Assembly (NCBI GenBank): GCA_018417955.1
Contig: JACTVC010000001.1
Span: 1,302,001-1,366,000, forward strand
Direction of reading: 5' to 3'
Length of the DNA stretch: 64,000 nt
Source of the DNA: Laccaria trichodermophora
Lineage: Eukaryota > Basidiomycota > Agaricomycetes > Agaricales > Hydnangiaceae
Shown: piece by piece, positions 21,594 through 34,927 of the stretch
Numbering within the stretch: the stretch's first letter is position 1
Layout of the letters: each line of letters begins with the position of its first letter
The notes under the pieces: model-generated
Seen by the model: the letters and a program-made list of their open reading frames with translations, nothing else
Database searches by the model: none
Told to the model about the DNA's origin: nothing
Position numbers and translations under genes: made by a program

Positions 21594-24299
21594 ATGGCGT
21601 CCACGACAATAACAAATGTTTCCAACTCTGTGAAACGATACCGGTCTTCTCTCACCCTCTCCAATCTCCTCAGCTTTGACAGCGCAAAGTCAGCGCTGTT
21701 CTTCTATATCCTGATCACACAGACTATCAAAGCACAACGTCATCTTCGAGCTCGTGGCGTTTCAGCCACTTTGAAGAAACTATATATATGGGTATCTCAG
21801 GTACATACGGGTTTTTCATTCAACTTCCAATGGTTGCCAACGCCCTCAACAGCATGTAATCCGACTCATTCTGCGCGTACCCGCAACGCAGAGAAAGGTC
21901 GCTGCGCAAATGGACAAGGCAAAGCTAGACATCGAGAACCGTCTGGTTCCAAAAGGTGCCACCGTCGTTCGCCACCTTTCCCTTCCAGATGAGGGCAAGT
22001 CTTTTGAGTGGATCACTGCGGAAATGGACAAGATGGACGAAGAGTTGGGTGGGAAGCGTGGGGTATGGAGTGAGGGAAAGCTTTCTGGAGCTGTGTATCG
22101 TGCGTTGCTTTCCCATTCTCATTCACCACGCAATTCATCAGTCCAATTATTTCGGTTAGATGGGGGTGAGGACCTTGAGAGACTCATCGTCTCCGCCTAC
22201 CAGCGATACTGTGTTTCTAACCCGTTACACCCCGATGTCTTCCCCGCCGTCCGCAAGATGGAAGCCGAGATCGTCGCGATGTGCTTAAAACTGTACAACG
22301 CACCTGACGGAGCTGCCGGCACCATGACATCTGGGGGCACCGAGTCTATCATTATGGCTGTCAAGACCTATCGCGACTGGGCTAGGAAAGTCAAGGGCAT
22401 CACAGAGCCCGAAATGTAAGATTGCTTTTCATTTGGAAAGGAGAGTTGACGTTTATTCTGTGACTTGTAGGGTCGTGCCGGCGTCTGCGCACGCTGCCTT
22501 TGACAAAGGCGCGGCGTACCTCAAGATCAAAGTACACACGATCCCTGTTGACCGTTACACGCGAAAGGTCGATATGAAGCGTCTCAAACGCGCAATGTAT
22601 GATGATACATGGTTTTATTCCATGGAGTACTATTAATGCCAGCTCTTCGTCAGAAATCCCAACACCATCATGGTTGTTGGCTCTTGTATCAATTTCCCGG
22701 ATGGGAATCAAGACGACATCTCAGCTCTCGCTGCTCTAGCACATAAACACAACATCGGGCTGCATGTCGACTGTTGTTTGGGAAGCTTCATTGTCCCCTA
22801 TCTTGAATTAGCGGGATTGTCTGGTGGAGATGATAAGGGCAAATATAAACTCAGTCCATTTGATTTCAGGCTGAAGGGTGTCACAAGTATTAGTTGTGAT
22901 ACGCACAAGGTGCGTTTTAATGCTCTCTTTTTGTTTTCCCTCTCATTAAGCGATTTATTACACAGTATGGGTTCGCGCCGAAGGTGATCAATGTTCAAAA
23001 CCCTCCGTGCGATACACTTCTCATACCATTTGAAACAGGGCACTTCAGTGATCATGTACCATACAGCAGAACTTCGCCGCTTCCAGTACTACGTTAACCC
23101 TACGTGGTCAGGTGGGCATATCTCCCCGCTGAGCAGCCACTCCAATTCTAATAATTTTTCAGGTGGTGTCTATGCCAGCCCAAGTCTTTCGGGATCCCGG
23201 TACGACAATTCTGAGTCCTCCACTCTCAACCGACACGCTAACTTTTTCCCTTGAAGACCCGGCGCCCTCATCGCAGGAGCTTGGGCCGTAATGCAACATA
23301 TGGGAACCAAGTACATCTTCCTTTCGTTCCCAATACTCAAAACTAACGAGAAATACAGGGGATACCTCGACTCATGTCGTTCCATCGTCCTGGCCGCTCG
23401 TACCATCGCAAACGCCATTACCGAAACCATTCCCGAACTTTACGTTCTAGGTGACCCGCCAGCATCGGTGGTCGCGTTTGGCAGCAAGCACCCAAGCGTG
23501 AATGTTTTGGAGGTCGGGGATGCGATGAGTTTGCGTGGTTGGCATTTGAATGGGCTTAGTGATCCTCCTGCGGTACATATTGCTTGCACGGTGCGCCTTT
23601 TACGTTTCTTCTCCAAATCTGAAATAACACGCTAACGAATTTTTTGATTCTGATTCTTTCTTTGAAAATAAAGCGACTCACGCTACCCGTTGTCGACGCG
23701 TTTATTGCAGACCTGAAGGACGCGGTCCGGGAAGCCAAAGTGTCTCCTTCAGGAAGCGGGACGATGGTTGCTGTTTATGGTACGTCATTCATTTCCATCT
23801 TTTTTTTTCCCCTCCTTCCTGCATTTCGGGGTTGGTTCCTTTGCGTCCATTTTAACTTGTGGGAACGTCCATTTGCACTGCATCTTATCTCTTTGGCGCT
23901 TCTTACAAGGGTCGTTCGAGGGTACCCTGTGCAAAATGGAACTGTCTTATATTTATACCTTGTCATCCATTTACCGACAATCTTCCGCTTCCGTTCGTTT
24001 TGACGCCGGTAGCTTGGTTCCGGCTTGTTCCTGTAGACGTATCATGCGCGTAAATGGCTCACTTTCGCCACTGCGGTTGGACGTTGATTTTCCACATGGC
24101 TTCCGGCGGTTGCGATTTCACCTTTTTTATTACCCTATTTTCAATCAGTTACAGACGTCGACTTCATTTACCTGCGTCCATGCTTGCTCACGACCTATTT
24201 TTTTCTGCGTCAACAGGTCTGGGCAACTCGAGCGCAGTCGGTCCTGATATGGTGGGGCAGCTTGCTACAGCCTTTTTGGACGCGCTGTATAAGGCTTAG
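21594..24299 (+). CDS. DPL1: sphingosine-1-phosphate lyase (dihydrosphingosine-phosphate lyase)
   Basis: PLP-dependent ER enzyme that cleaves phosphorylated sphingoid bases to a fatty aldehyde and phosphoethanolamine. An N-terminal hydrophobic stretch ([15 protein letters not shown]) serves as membrane anchor. The PLP fold follows: [65 protein letters not shown], the cofactor site SCDTHKYGF with the Schiff-base Lys, and YVNPTWSGG. The C-terminus is [19 protein letters not shown]. Splicing GCA AT to A AAT CCC at the 22.6-kb intron restores RAINPNTIM. Most introns are about 50 nt, but the last one (23780-24216) is 437 nt. Confidence 0.93.
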
Positions 24300-27200
24300 A
24301 GGTGGAACGAAGAATATGCTGAATGTATAATTTGAACTATATCCTCTTTACTGTTTTCAATGTTAGCTAGAGACTGGCATGTGTATGGATGGGATTTTGG
24401 CACTGCGTTGGATCTGATGCGCACCATGCACCTTTTTCTGGTGTTTTCTTTATGCGGAAGAAAAGTCGCGACCTACAAAATCTGGACAGTCGATCGACCA
24501 GAGACTTGCCCAGCTTGCCACCCTAAATATGCAAAATTGCATGAACGTTGAACATTGCATTGAGCGAGCTCACTAAGGCCCTCCAGATAGACAGGCCAGG
24601 TTGATCCCGATCTTGTACTAGCCTAGTACTTAGTCCGACATCTACGGACAGTGGACGGATAGATGTAGCCATCGGTGTGCGTATACGTAGCGATCATGTC
24701 GGAAAATTCAAGAAAAACCTAGATGCACCAATATGGTGCTCATATGTGTGCATCAGGTCATCAGTATTTCGGGATGCATTTCAGCCACAGAACTTGCGTA
24801 TGGGTGTGATAGACCCCCTCGCTTAGATCAGTGATTACTGGACGTTTTAATACTGAGCAGGTGTGTTACTACTGAGTGGGTGTGTTAATGGTTAGGTTGA
24901 CGAACTAGTACGATTTGGGACCGGAATCTTTCTGAGCATAATCTTTAGGTCTCACACCAAAGAAAACGACAAATCAATGTATTTTGAGCTGGGTGTGCAC
25001 TACTACATAATGGCAGATACCGTGACTAGACTGGTGTTGCCTCACTGCCAGCTTTCGTAGAATACAAACGAACCTGACCTGTCGTCTGAGCCACCTCTGA
25101 CGCACGGCATCCAGTGAGTTTGGCGACGTTTGGGCTGATGGCTCAGGGAGTTGTCGTCCTCGTCATTAACGATATCCCGACGTTTGGGCTGATGGCTGGA
25201 ATTGTTGTCCTCGTCGTTGGCTGGAGTTGTCGTCCTCGCCGTTGGTGATATCCGCAAACTTGTGACTGAGGCGATTTGGGGAGTGTCCGAAACGCAATCA
25301 CATGATATCAGTTAGACGCCACGCAATGGACAACAATCAGTCACCTTGAAAAAGTCGGCTCGGGAAGCGTCCATGCTGAGAACTAGCATGTTCTTGGAAT
25401 CCAAGGGGGTTGAGGAATTGGAATGATTATGTGACTGCATCCGTGGTGGGTTGATTCCTCCCCCTTTATATATTCGAGCATCTCAATGTTTGCTCAATGT
25501 TTGTGGGGCTGCTCCACTTTGTACCTGTGAACTTCCGACAAAATGACGCATTATGCCAACCAAACAATCAGTGGGGCTCCGGCGCCGGCTATGAACACCA
25601 ACGGCTTCCCAGACTGCTCTATGTTGACTTGTACAAAATTTCCTACCAATGTTTGACCAATGTCACCTCATCCAACACATTCTAAGAAGTCTGGGAAGCC
25701 AATAGGAAGCTCCAATTTGAGAGGCTTGACAGGACTCACAAAGGAAACCCGAGATTAGTGTAGACTGATACAACCTAATAAACTCTGATGTGCTCGTCCG
25801 CGGAAACCTCTTAGCAGTTGCTAGCGCTTAGCGCGAGGTTACATGACCCGATAACATGCAAATATGTCTGCCCTTGGAGACTGATCAACACTCATAGGTT
25901 CATCAGCTGCCGCAATGACTCATATGCTGATTGGGATTTTTCCGACACAATCATCAGAGGGCCAAAATGCAGAGCAATAGATATGTTTCTTTCTTCCGGA
26001 ATGGCGGGATGGATGTATGTTCTTGTTATATTTATCGATTCAATGCCCTGCCTGTCGTTCTGAAGGAGATAGGAAAAGATGGGAACTTGAAAGTGTCAGA
26101 ACGAACTTGAACTTGATCTACACCGGCTTGATGATATCACCGTTTGGAGTCCCCAAAAGGTATATGTATAACTCACCTGGGTCTGTAAAATCCAAGCCAC
26201 GATGCATCAACGCCTGAACCCTCAATACGGACCGGAATACCACTTGCATCGTTAAAATAAAGTAGCACACCTGGGTCAAATCGATGAATTGGCGGCCATG
26301 AGCGATCCAGCGTAGGGTTTAAAATGGAAAATTACCTCTTTGTCTGTCAAAGTTGAAGATTAGAAAGAATGGAAAGAGTTCAGAACGAACCCCTTGAGTT
26401 ATACAGTATTTTACTTGCCCCAAAAAGACTTTGTCCAGAATGGTTGAACAAACAACTTTTGACTTGTTGTCAATGAAAGTTCAGTCAAATGTTCGCCGTT
26501 ATATGGGTATTCGCCCTCTTTCCCCGATCTCTCCTCTTGAAATTCGGGTACATGGCCATTTTGCAGGCTAACGCACCGGTAAAATGATAAGATAAGCATA
26601 TGCATCATTCATCAACGCGAACCAACGCTTACCCAACGCTTACCTTCCCTAGCGCTCGCCGGCACCTGCAGTTACCGGTAATTTGACTAGATGACAAGTA
26701 CACCAGTCAGCAAGCTCGGCCAGGGCCAGTGGTATCGGTATTAGATGCCACTCAGCGAAGGTCGCGAGGTCAAGGATTGGTGAGGATTGGTGAGCACTAC
26801 AGTCTACGATGTTCCTGATATTGCCAAGTTGGTAGATAGCGACGACGTCACAGGGCCCATTTTTTGTCATTTGGATCGGGATGCCAAGGCCCATTTGTTT
26901 CGACTCTCGACGCGGTATCAGTTCGTGAGGAAGAAATTTGAAGCGGGCCGGGAAATGTTGAAAACAGGTGAAAATCTTGCAAAAAACACCCTCCACCGAG
27001 CTATACGTGTCCTCTACGGCTTTACTAGTGTTGCTGATGCCTACTAGTATCGCTGAGACGCGAAAAGGAGCGTGATTAGAAGATCTACTGCGGAATATTG
27101 TCGAAAGACTTGAAAAATAAGAGAGGATCATTGCAGTCTGCACTGGAATCTAAAAATATAATCAATGAACATAGCTTTGTTGTCCATGCTATACGAAATG

Positions 27201-27482
27201 GAAGAAGGAAGCGCTCGAGATTAGAACTCCATCGCCAGTCGGACCGCAATAAAAATTCCGTCTTTATTGTGGACAGTCGCGTAGAAACGAGCCAAAAAGG
27301 GGTGAGTGATCTGAAAATCTGAAAGTGATCGGAGAAATATGGCCCATCTCTCAACCATGGACTCAAATGGGCAGGATATCCGATCCCAGCCTCTTCTCGG
27401 CCGGCTACTGTCCAGCGTCTGCATTTCAAGGGGGAGGAACTTGTTTTTTCACCCTTTTCTTCTACCTTGACACTTGCAGAGT
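24300..27482. other. 3.2 kb without a recognised gene
   Basis: No gene was recognised on either strand. It contains the tandem repeat at 25122-25258. A plus-strand frame at 26787-27047 is mildly protein-like but is opposed by an equally long minus-strand frame and has no recognisable family. The right end is the arrestin promoter. Confidence 0.4.
25122..25258. repeat. imperfect tandem repeat, unit about 50 bp
   Basis: CGACGTTTGGGCTGATGGCT occurs at about 25123 and 25179, each followed by a GTTGTCGTCCTCGTC-like segment; a third, shortened copy starts near 25220. GATATCC ends the first and last units. Confidence 0.7.
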
Positions 27483-30125
27483 ATGGCTTTCCTTTTGAGT
27501 CAGAGTCGGCCTTCTTCGCCTTCTCCTCGAGGTTCTATATATCACGAGGATGACTCTGCGGGGCCACGCCTAGCTGCTTTGTCCACCTACGACGCTCATG
27601 AAATGGCTAGAGAACCAGCCAAACCATATCTTGACGTTATCCTCGACACCCCGTTCCTCATACTGAGAGGTCTTGGACCCGATGTTGAGTCTACTCGCCT
27701 CTCCGGAAACGTTCTACTCTTCCTCACAGAGCCAACGTCCGTGAAAGAGATTACTCTTCAATTCAAAGGAAAGGCGAGGCTACCCACTTCAGCTTCAGAG
27801 TCGTGCGTTTTCTCTCTGTTCAAGCGCTGGTGATTGACATACATTCTAAGGCTCTTGAACAATGCTGCAACTATGTCATACACCATATGCACCCATGATT
27901 GGTCTTTTCTTGAGGGAGAGAGGAAACACAGTCACACCCTCAAAGCAGGCCGCCATTTATTTCCTTTCCAACTCGAGATTGGCGGTTCCCTTCCCTCCAG
28001 CATCGCAACCCACGGCATGAGCGGTGCGTCAGTTTCGTACAAGCTACGAGCCATCGCCTCTCGCTCCGGGTTGACGTCATCGAGGCTTCAAGCCTTTATG
28101 CCAGTCGTTATCATGCGGTCTTTTGCACACGGCGCCCTCGAGTACCAGCAAACTCTCGAAATAGAGAACAGCTGGCCCAAGAAGCTCATGTATTCCATTC
28201 TACTTCCACACAAAGCCTGGGCTGTGGGAGATAGGCTATCGGCACTTGTTAAATTCTCGCCTCTGTCAAAGGGGACGTCTGTCTCCCATATGACCACTTC
28301 AATTCATGAAACGACGAAAATCTTCGCTCGCAGTGGGCCATTAGAGAGCACGCGGACTATTACCACCACCAGACACGATATCGTCCATGGAAAAGCCGTT
28401 GAGGTGCCGGTAGACCGACCGCGCTCTACGTATGGTCGGAGCCGGTCGAATACAGCTTCAGGCTCAGGCACCCCAATGACACCCTTGAGTGTTGAAGCCT
28501 CACGGCAGTCTCCCATGACGCCTGCTACCCATTTGCCGCATATCTCCGAACCTTCTCAGTCCTCGTCGAATGACGTCTCCCAGTCATCACAAAGCCAGGA
28601 GGATGAAGACCTACTTGTAGAGAACAACGACGTTGTCACGCTTATATCTGTGGCTCTCCCAACCACATTAACCCCTTCACACGCCGTCGAACCTATTAAT
28701 ATCACACATCGCGTTCGCTGGAGTATATTTATTCTCAATCCCGACGGACACACATCGGAACTACGGTGCTCACTCCCGCTCTATGTCCTTGACAACAATC
28801 TTCTGGAGGAAGCCCACGCCTTCAGCGCGGCTACGCGGCGGCTGGTACTAAGCGTGTTGACTGCCAACGATCCCGATGAAGAAGGCGTCGCACATAGGGT
28901 TTCAGAGCTCGAGGACGAGGACAGGGAGCTGCCCAGCTACAATATGCATATCCGGGACCGTGTAGCGAACATGTTCCTCCCAGAAGGCCAAGTCCTTCGT
29001 GTGACGAACCCTTGGGTGACACATCATACGAGTCCAACCGTCGCTCCTGGGGCAGAGGCGCCGCATGAAATATACATGTACTCGGATCCACAACCACGGC
29101 GGTCGGGGTACTCGTCTCCCGCGCTTGATTCGGAGAGGTTTTCGCAGCTGCCTCATGCGCCCACCTCGAGGGACAGGACGACCTTGGATTGGGTCAACTC
29201 GGAGCTGTTGTTATCCCTCAGTGATACGCCTCCGCGGCGGGCGGAGCATGAGATAGAATCTACGCACACGTCGCCTGAAGAGGATCGGTCGAGGTCACAT
29301 AGTCGGTGGTCGAGTCGTCCTCACAGTCGTGCGCCGAGTCCGGAGCGTTCGACAACCGTCCATCATGGCAATGGTTCTGGAAGTGGTGCGACTTCCCCCG
29401 CTGGGCTTTCGCCTGGGTTTGGGGCGAGCATGGAGAGACAGCAGTCTGAGTCGTTCATGCAGACGAGCAGGAATTTGCAGAGTTTGCTGAAGGCTACTAT
29501 GAAGCCCTTTACTTCGCTTGGTGGTGGACATCAACAATCGCATCATCATCATGGGCCATTCACGCGTTCATTCCATTCGCATATGCATCATTCGGTCCAT
29601 TCATCTCAATTTAACACGTTGCAACACCCACACCCATCGTCATCCTCATCAGCTATACCACCACTAAGCCCCATCCCCAGCTACGAGCGCACAAGTGGCG
29701 GACCACAGCGCGTGAACACCGTGCAGCACACCGACCCTGCGAACAGCGGCCCTTCGCTCCTTCACCGTGCGTTCACGGAAGTACCAGACTACTCCATTGC
29801 AGCGCGCGGGTTCCTGGGTGGTGTCCCACCTCTAACAAGCATGCGCGGGCTTCCTTCGTACGAGGAGTCGGAGATGAGGATTGGGGAAGGCGGGGAGGGG
29901 ATGCGTGGTAGGACGAGTGCGAGTGATTCGAATTTGGCGGGGAGGTTTGAGCGGGGGATGGTGGTTAGTCGGGAGGAAGGGGAGGAGGAGGGAGAGGATT
30001 GGGTGCGAGAGGTGCAGACGAGGAGCAGGATTGCGATGGATTTGGAGGGTGTGAATTATTGCTCGTCTAGAGGGCAGAGGGAGAGAAGTCAGTTGAGTGG
30101 TTCGTCGACGGTGCTGGAATCGTAA
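27483..30125 (+). CDS. alpha-arrestin-like ubiquitin-ligase adaptor (ART/ROG3 type)
   Basis: Two exons, about 865 residues. The intron at 27802-27849 (GTGCGT..TAAG) joins TSASES to LLNNAATMSYTIC. The arrestin N domain spans about residues 45-190 (LDVILDTPFLILRG, LSGNVLLFLTEP, HTLKAGRHLFPFQLEI, SSIATHGMSGASVSYKLRA); the C domain follows (WPKKLMYSILLPHKAWAVGD, then ...HRVRWSIFILNPDGHTSELRCS). The long C-terminal tail is Ser/His-rich and disordered. It carries LPSY in ELPSYN and GLPSYEE, variants of the PY motif that binds WW domains of Rsp5/Nedd4 ligases. Such adaptors bring plasma-membrane transporters to Rsp5 for endocytosis. The start is the ATG at 27483. Confidence 0.85.
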
Positions 30126-30301
30126 AAGGGACGTGAAGTGGTAATGGTTATCTTGTTTTTTTGTATTTTGGGATTGGAAGGACATCTTAGAATTTCTCTA
30201 CAACACCGCACCTCCACGTAGAATAATATGTATAGGCACATTCAATTCGTATAGAAGTTTGGTCTGACCTTTGCTGCGTAGCACCACTGATCGAAACGAC
30301 C

Positions 30302-31751
30302 ATGTCCGCAAATCCTTCACAACTCCTAATACCTCTTCACGTATCGTACATCCAGAAACTAGGCGATGTGCGTTCTCTTTCCCATTTTTTATCTCACAAT
30401 CCTGCTCACCACACCAGCAGAGCAAAGATGAACTAGCCTACCACCTCTCCGCCCACCTCCGCCTCAACGCGGTTTACTGGGGGTACACGGCGCTAGCCAT
30501 CATGAACCACCCAGATGCGTTGGATAGGGAGCAGATGATCGATTTCGTGATGAGTTGTTGGGATGAAGAGGCAGGTATTGTCGGGTTCTTTCTTTGTTCA
30601 AAGCCTTTGCCGTTCCACCCATATCCATTTTCGGTGTACTTCATTCATCGTTACTGATTCACATTCCAAATTTCTAGGAGCTTTCGGTGCCCATCCAGAC
30701 CATGACGCGCACCTCCTCTCAACACTCAGCGCCATCCAAATCTTAACCGCCCAAGACGCGATAGACAAGGTCGACGTCGACCGCGTTGTCAAATGTACGG
30801 TTCCCTCCTTAACCCTAATCAAGTCCCACTGACACCCCACCCCACACGCAGTCATCCTCTCCCTCCACCAACCCTCCGGCGTCTTCGTAGGGGACCAATT
30901 CGGGGAGATCGACACCCGGTTCCTCTACTGCGCCGTGAGCGCGCTATCCCTCCTCGGCCGACTACACGAGCTCGATAAAGACGGGAAGAGGGAAAAGACG
31001 GTGGAGTATATCTTAAGGTGTAGGAATTATGATGGTGGGTTTGGGAGTTGTGTTGGGGCGGAGAGTCATGCTGCGCAAGGTTCGTTTGGTCCTTCTTCTT
31101 TGCCTTCTTTTTTTTTTTTCAGATGGTGGGGGCTGACGATGATGGGTGAATAGTGTTCGTATGCGTAGCTGCGCTGGCTATTCTTGATAGGATGGACTGC
31201 GTGGATGTTGATACGCTTGCTTTTTGGTTATGTGAACGGCAGTTGCCCAATGGGGGGTTGAATGGAAGGCCGGAAAAGTTGGAGGATGTACGTTCTCATC
31301 TCTCTCTGTCTCTCTCTTTGCTTTTTGTCATGGCTAATGAAAGAGTGCAGGTATGCTATAGCTTCTGGGTCCTCTCCGCCCTTTCGATACTGCGTAAAGT
31401 GCGCTGGATTGACGTGGATAAGTTGACTACGTTCATACTCTCCGCCCAGGTAAGTCTGCCGTCTATGCTCTAACCCTTTCTTATCTTACTCTACCAGGAC
31501 ACAGAGAACGGGGGTATAGCAGACCGCCCTGGAGATATGGTGGACGTCTTTCATACATTGTTTGGTGTTGCAGGTCATTTCTTCCTTACTCTTTCTGCGA
31601 TGACATCGTGTTGAACTGCGATGTAGGACTCTCCATTCTCGGATACCCCGGTCTGGTGGACTTAGATCCTGTATACTGCATGCCAGCGAAACTGATCGAG
31701 GCGAAGGGATTGCGGAAATCATGGGAGGCGCTTCCGCGTCGGGAGGCATAG
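30302..31751 (+). CDS. BET2: Rab geranylgeranyltransferase (type II) beta subunit
   Basis: Adds geranylgeranyl groups to Rab GTPases, as a dimer with Bet4. The N-terminus [20 protein letters not shown] is followed by [14 protein letters not shown], then the alpha-alpha barrel repeats: [60 protein letters not shown] and [20 protein letters not shown]. The zinc ligands of the family can be placed as Asp and Cys in LEDVCYSFW and His in VFHTLFG. The C-terminus is about residue 330, as usual. Six or seven introns of 50-75 nt. Start chosen at 30302, which gives the normal N-terminus. Confidence 0.93.
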
Positions 31752-31972
31752 TGATACATCTAAGTGGTGAAAGGACAGAAGAAGTGTAACAAACCGCTGT
31801 CGCGTACGAAAAATCGACGTTAAGCAAGTAATAACATAGATTGAGATCAAATCTTCAAGTAAATACTCCAACCATCTATGCAAATGTGAGTGAGGGTGTT
31901 TGTTAATTCGCCAATCCATTCGCATCTCTCTCTCCCCAAATGCCCTTCACGCCAACCAACTCTTCGTTACAT

Positions 31973-33616
31973 CTACTTGGCCTCCTCCTTGGCCGACTTC
32001 TGCTCATCAACAGTTGGCAAGAGCCATGGTTCGGGACTGGCGAACTGTTCAATCGGTACACCGAGCTCGAACAGGCGAGACACAGCTTTAGAGAAGCTGA
32101 ATATCAATGCGAATCAGCAAAATAAAAAGGAGGGGGAATATCGACAAAAAAACGTACTCCCTGAAGAACAGATCCTGATCATCCGCATAAGCCTTGGCGT
32201 GCTTCTTGAACGACTTGTCTTGCGTCAGGACGTAGTCGGTACTATATTACGCATCACATCAGTTTCTCCCGCATATGAACAAAAAGAATACGCACGGCAA
32301 CATCATGAGCGTCTTCGTCTTCTTATCCTCCAGCTGCTTGGGGCCATTCCATTTCTTCCAGACCCACTTTTCGTCAAACAGGAGCTTGAAGTAGTCGTTT
32401 GTCAAGGTTATAGGGGAGAATGTCCAGGGACCTTCATAGCCGGACCTAAGCGTGAAGAAAATCGTGTGAGATACGGAGCGGAGAGGCGGAATGGAAAAAG
32501 GCCGCACCTGTTTGAGTGGCAGCGGCCAAGGGCGTGGGCACCAGAGAGGGCGACAATCTCTTGGTCGTTGAAGCTAAGACGAGATCGTTATATACTGGTG
32601 AACCACTGGGAGGGAGTTGGAGAACGTACCCCATGCGGTAGAAGATCTGCGATAACAAGTGGATCAACTCACGAAAAGCAGAAGAGATGTGTACAAAAAA
32701 AGTCGTACGTTGCGCAGGTGGTCCGAACCTTGAGAGGCGTCGGGAAGACGGCCATCAGGGGTCGCCTGTGCAGCAAAACCGTCAATGCGGCCTGGACGCC
32801 AGGGGATCTTGGGGCCTTGCATTTCCTGTCAAGCGTGTCGACAAGGTAGGTTTGGAGAATCAATATATATATATATACCTGAATGGCAGCAACACCACCA
32901 AGAGTCCAAAGATCACCGTAGGAGATCCATGGGAACTCCTGCTTGACCTTTTCCATGAGGTCACGAGCGATGTTCAAGCCGGCGTTGGCACCGTGTACGG
33001 ACTCGGGCTCGAAACGCATGGTGGCGTAATTGCTATTCGGGACAGTGTCATGAGGTGTACGCGTGTTTAGGCGAATGAGACTCACCTCCCACCAGTGTTG
33101 GAATCCTTGTCATAGGTGCCAGAAGAGTGCCATGCAAGGCGGAGGATGACGGGACCATAAGAGCCGTCTGGAATGTGGGTCAGTATCTAGAGTAGTGGGT
33201 TAAATTACAGACTTGCCATCATACTCTCCAGCCTCGTCCAACAGCTCAGCAACCCTGTTGTATACCTACGCAGAAGAATGAACACAACGACCCAAGCCAA
33301 CTCGAGATTAGGAACAAACCTTTTGGTAATCCTGCTTGGTGGGGACAAACTTTGCCTTGGTCTGGATAGACTTGACAGCAGCAGCACCGTCCTCGCCTCT
33401 GATGAAGTAGTAAGTGACACCAATGGCCGCAACACCAGCAAGACCGAGGTAAAGCGTGGTGTTGTTCCCAGACTTGGGCTTCGGCGTCTCAGCAGCCGGA
33501 GGGGGAGGCGTCGAGTACTTGCGGTAAAAGGAGGAACGGGGGAGGGCCTTGCCAGCAGCTGCGCGACGGAGAGGCGCAGCGGTGCGGAGGGAGGCGCGGA
33601 GGGCGTTGAAGGACAT
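31973..33616 (-). CDS. CCP1: cytochrome c peroxidase, mitochondrial
   Basis: Haem enzyme of the intermembrane space that reduces hydrogen peroxide with electrons from cytochrome c. The N-terminus ([20 protein letters not shown]) is an Arg/Ala-rich mitochondrial presequence, followed by a membrane-sorting helix ([17 protein letters not shown]). Catalytic parts are in order: distal [11 protein letters not shown] (Arg, Trp, His), [29 protein letters not shown], the proximal haem ligand in [12 protein letters not shown], and [10 protein letters not shown], whose Trp matches the radical site of yeast CCP. The tail is [18 protein letters not shown]. About eight introns. It is convergent with BET2 with about 220 bp between. 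Confidence 0.94.
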
Positions 33617-34927
33617 GGTGGTGGTTGTGATACAACTTGAAACGAAGACACGGGGCTGGGCCGGTCTATCAGCGAGGTATCATGCGCATTACGTTACTCT
33701 TACGCGAGGTATTGGATTCTTTCAAATCATCTTTCTCTCTTCAACCAATCATGATCAGAGCCTTCGTATTGACAACGGAAACATTTGAAAGACCCTGACC
33801 TTTCCTTGCTGATGCAGCTCAAATCTCTAACGACGCGGTCCTCAGTTTCTGATTCTCCAATTGTCCATTCTGTCTTCGCTTCTGGCACGATTTTTTGGCC
33901 ACACACAGCTGTGATCAATTTCTCAGGTTTGTTTCTAACCCTTGTTCGCACTCATCCGGATCCAAAAATCTTTCGAAGTTGCCGATGCACCATTTACCCT
34001 GCAAACACACGCTGCCTTGAAACTCGCTGTTTTTTCAAGGACCTCATTTTATTGACAGTTGGTCCGTTGAGTCGGATGAGCGGCCAAATTTTCGCCCCGA
34101 AATCCCTTGGAAAGTAAGGGATCTTGACGCTGAAGGTAGCGCCAGCTTCAAGGTTATTGTTAGGCGCGTGTTTACTTAGGCGCTGGCAGAGATTTGGGGA
34201 TAAGTATGGGCGCCAAACAAGCGCCCAGAAGCTTGTGTCCTGCTCCTCAGCTGCTCCTGACCGACGGAACATCCTTCGGATCGATCACGGACGTTTACCA
34301 ACTTGCCTTACAACCTCAACGAGCCCACCATAACTCCCATTTGGATCCCTGTGTCTCCCTGTGCTTGCCGGTATTCTATTTGATTTATGGCTCTGTTTGA
34401 AGGTTCAGCACCATGCATCCCGCATAATGGCCGTGTTCGCGAAGTTTCGACAATGGACCCTTTGCTTCGAATGGCTCAACTGGTGTGCAGCACACACCGT
34501 CGCCTTTACCCCGCCGCATAACGTCATGCCATTCAGGGCTAGTCAGGACAACACACCCATGTTCTTGGGCTTCCTTTCTCGGTGCGGCCGCCGCAGCGGT
34601 AAGTAAGTCTTTCGGACAACCTCCCGCCTTGGATTGCAGCAGATTGCTCACCGACTCCCCTTCCCTATCTTGCTTAGGCTAGACTCGCGAACCATCACGT
34701 GAAGCAATCAGGATAGGACGGCACCGCATTTCAGACACAATCACGATTTCTTCGACTTACCCTGGAACCTTTAAACCGCAAGCGCTGGCGATGAGTCAGT
34801 GTTCCGATGTTTTTCAAGTAGCCCGGCCGCAAATCAAATCAGGCAAGTCGCGTCGTATAAAGCCGCCGCACTATCTGACTCGCTTCCCTCAGCTCCCTTT
34901 ACAACTTCTCAATCAATCTAAAGACCC
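33617..34927. other. 1.3-kb divergent intergenic region
   Basis: Lies between the start of cytochrome c peroxidase (minus) and the DUF6699 gene (plus). No gene recognised; promoters of both are expected here. Confidence 0.45.

Noticed and set aside
26649..27143. Overlapping frames of 164 codons (minus) and 86 codons (plus)
   Set aside because: They overlap on opposite strands, neither resembles a known protein, and the longer one lacks an ATG.
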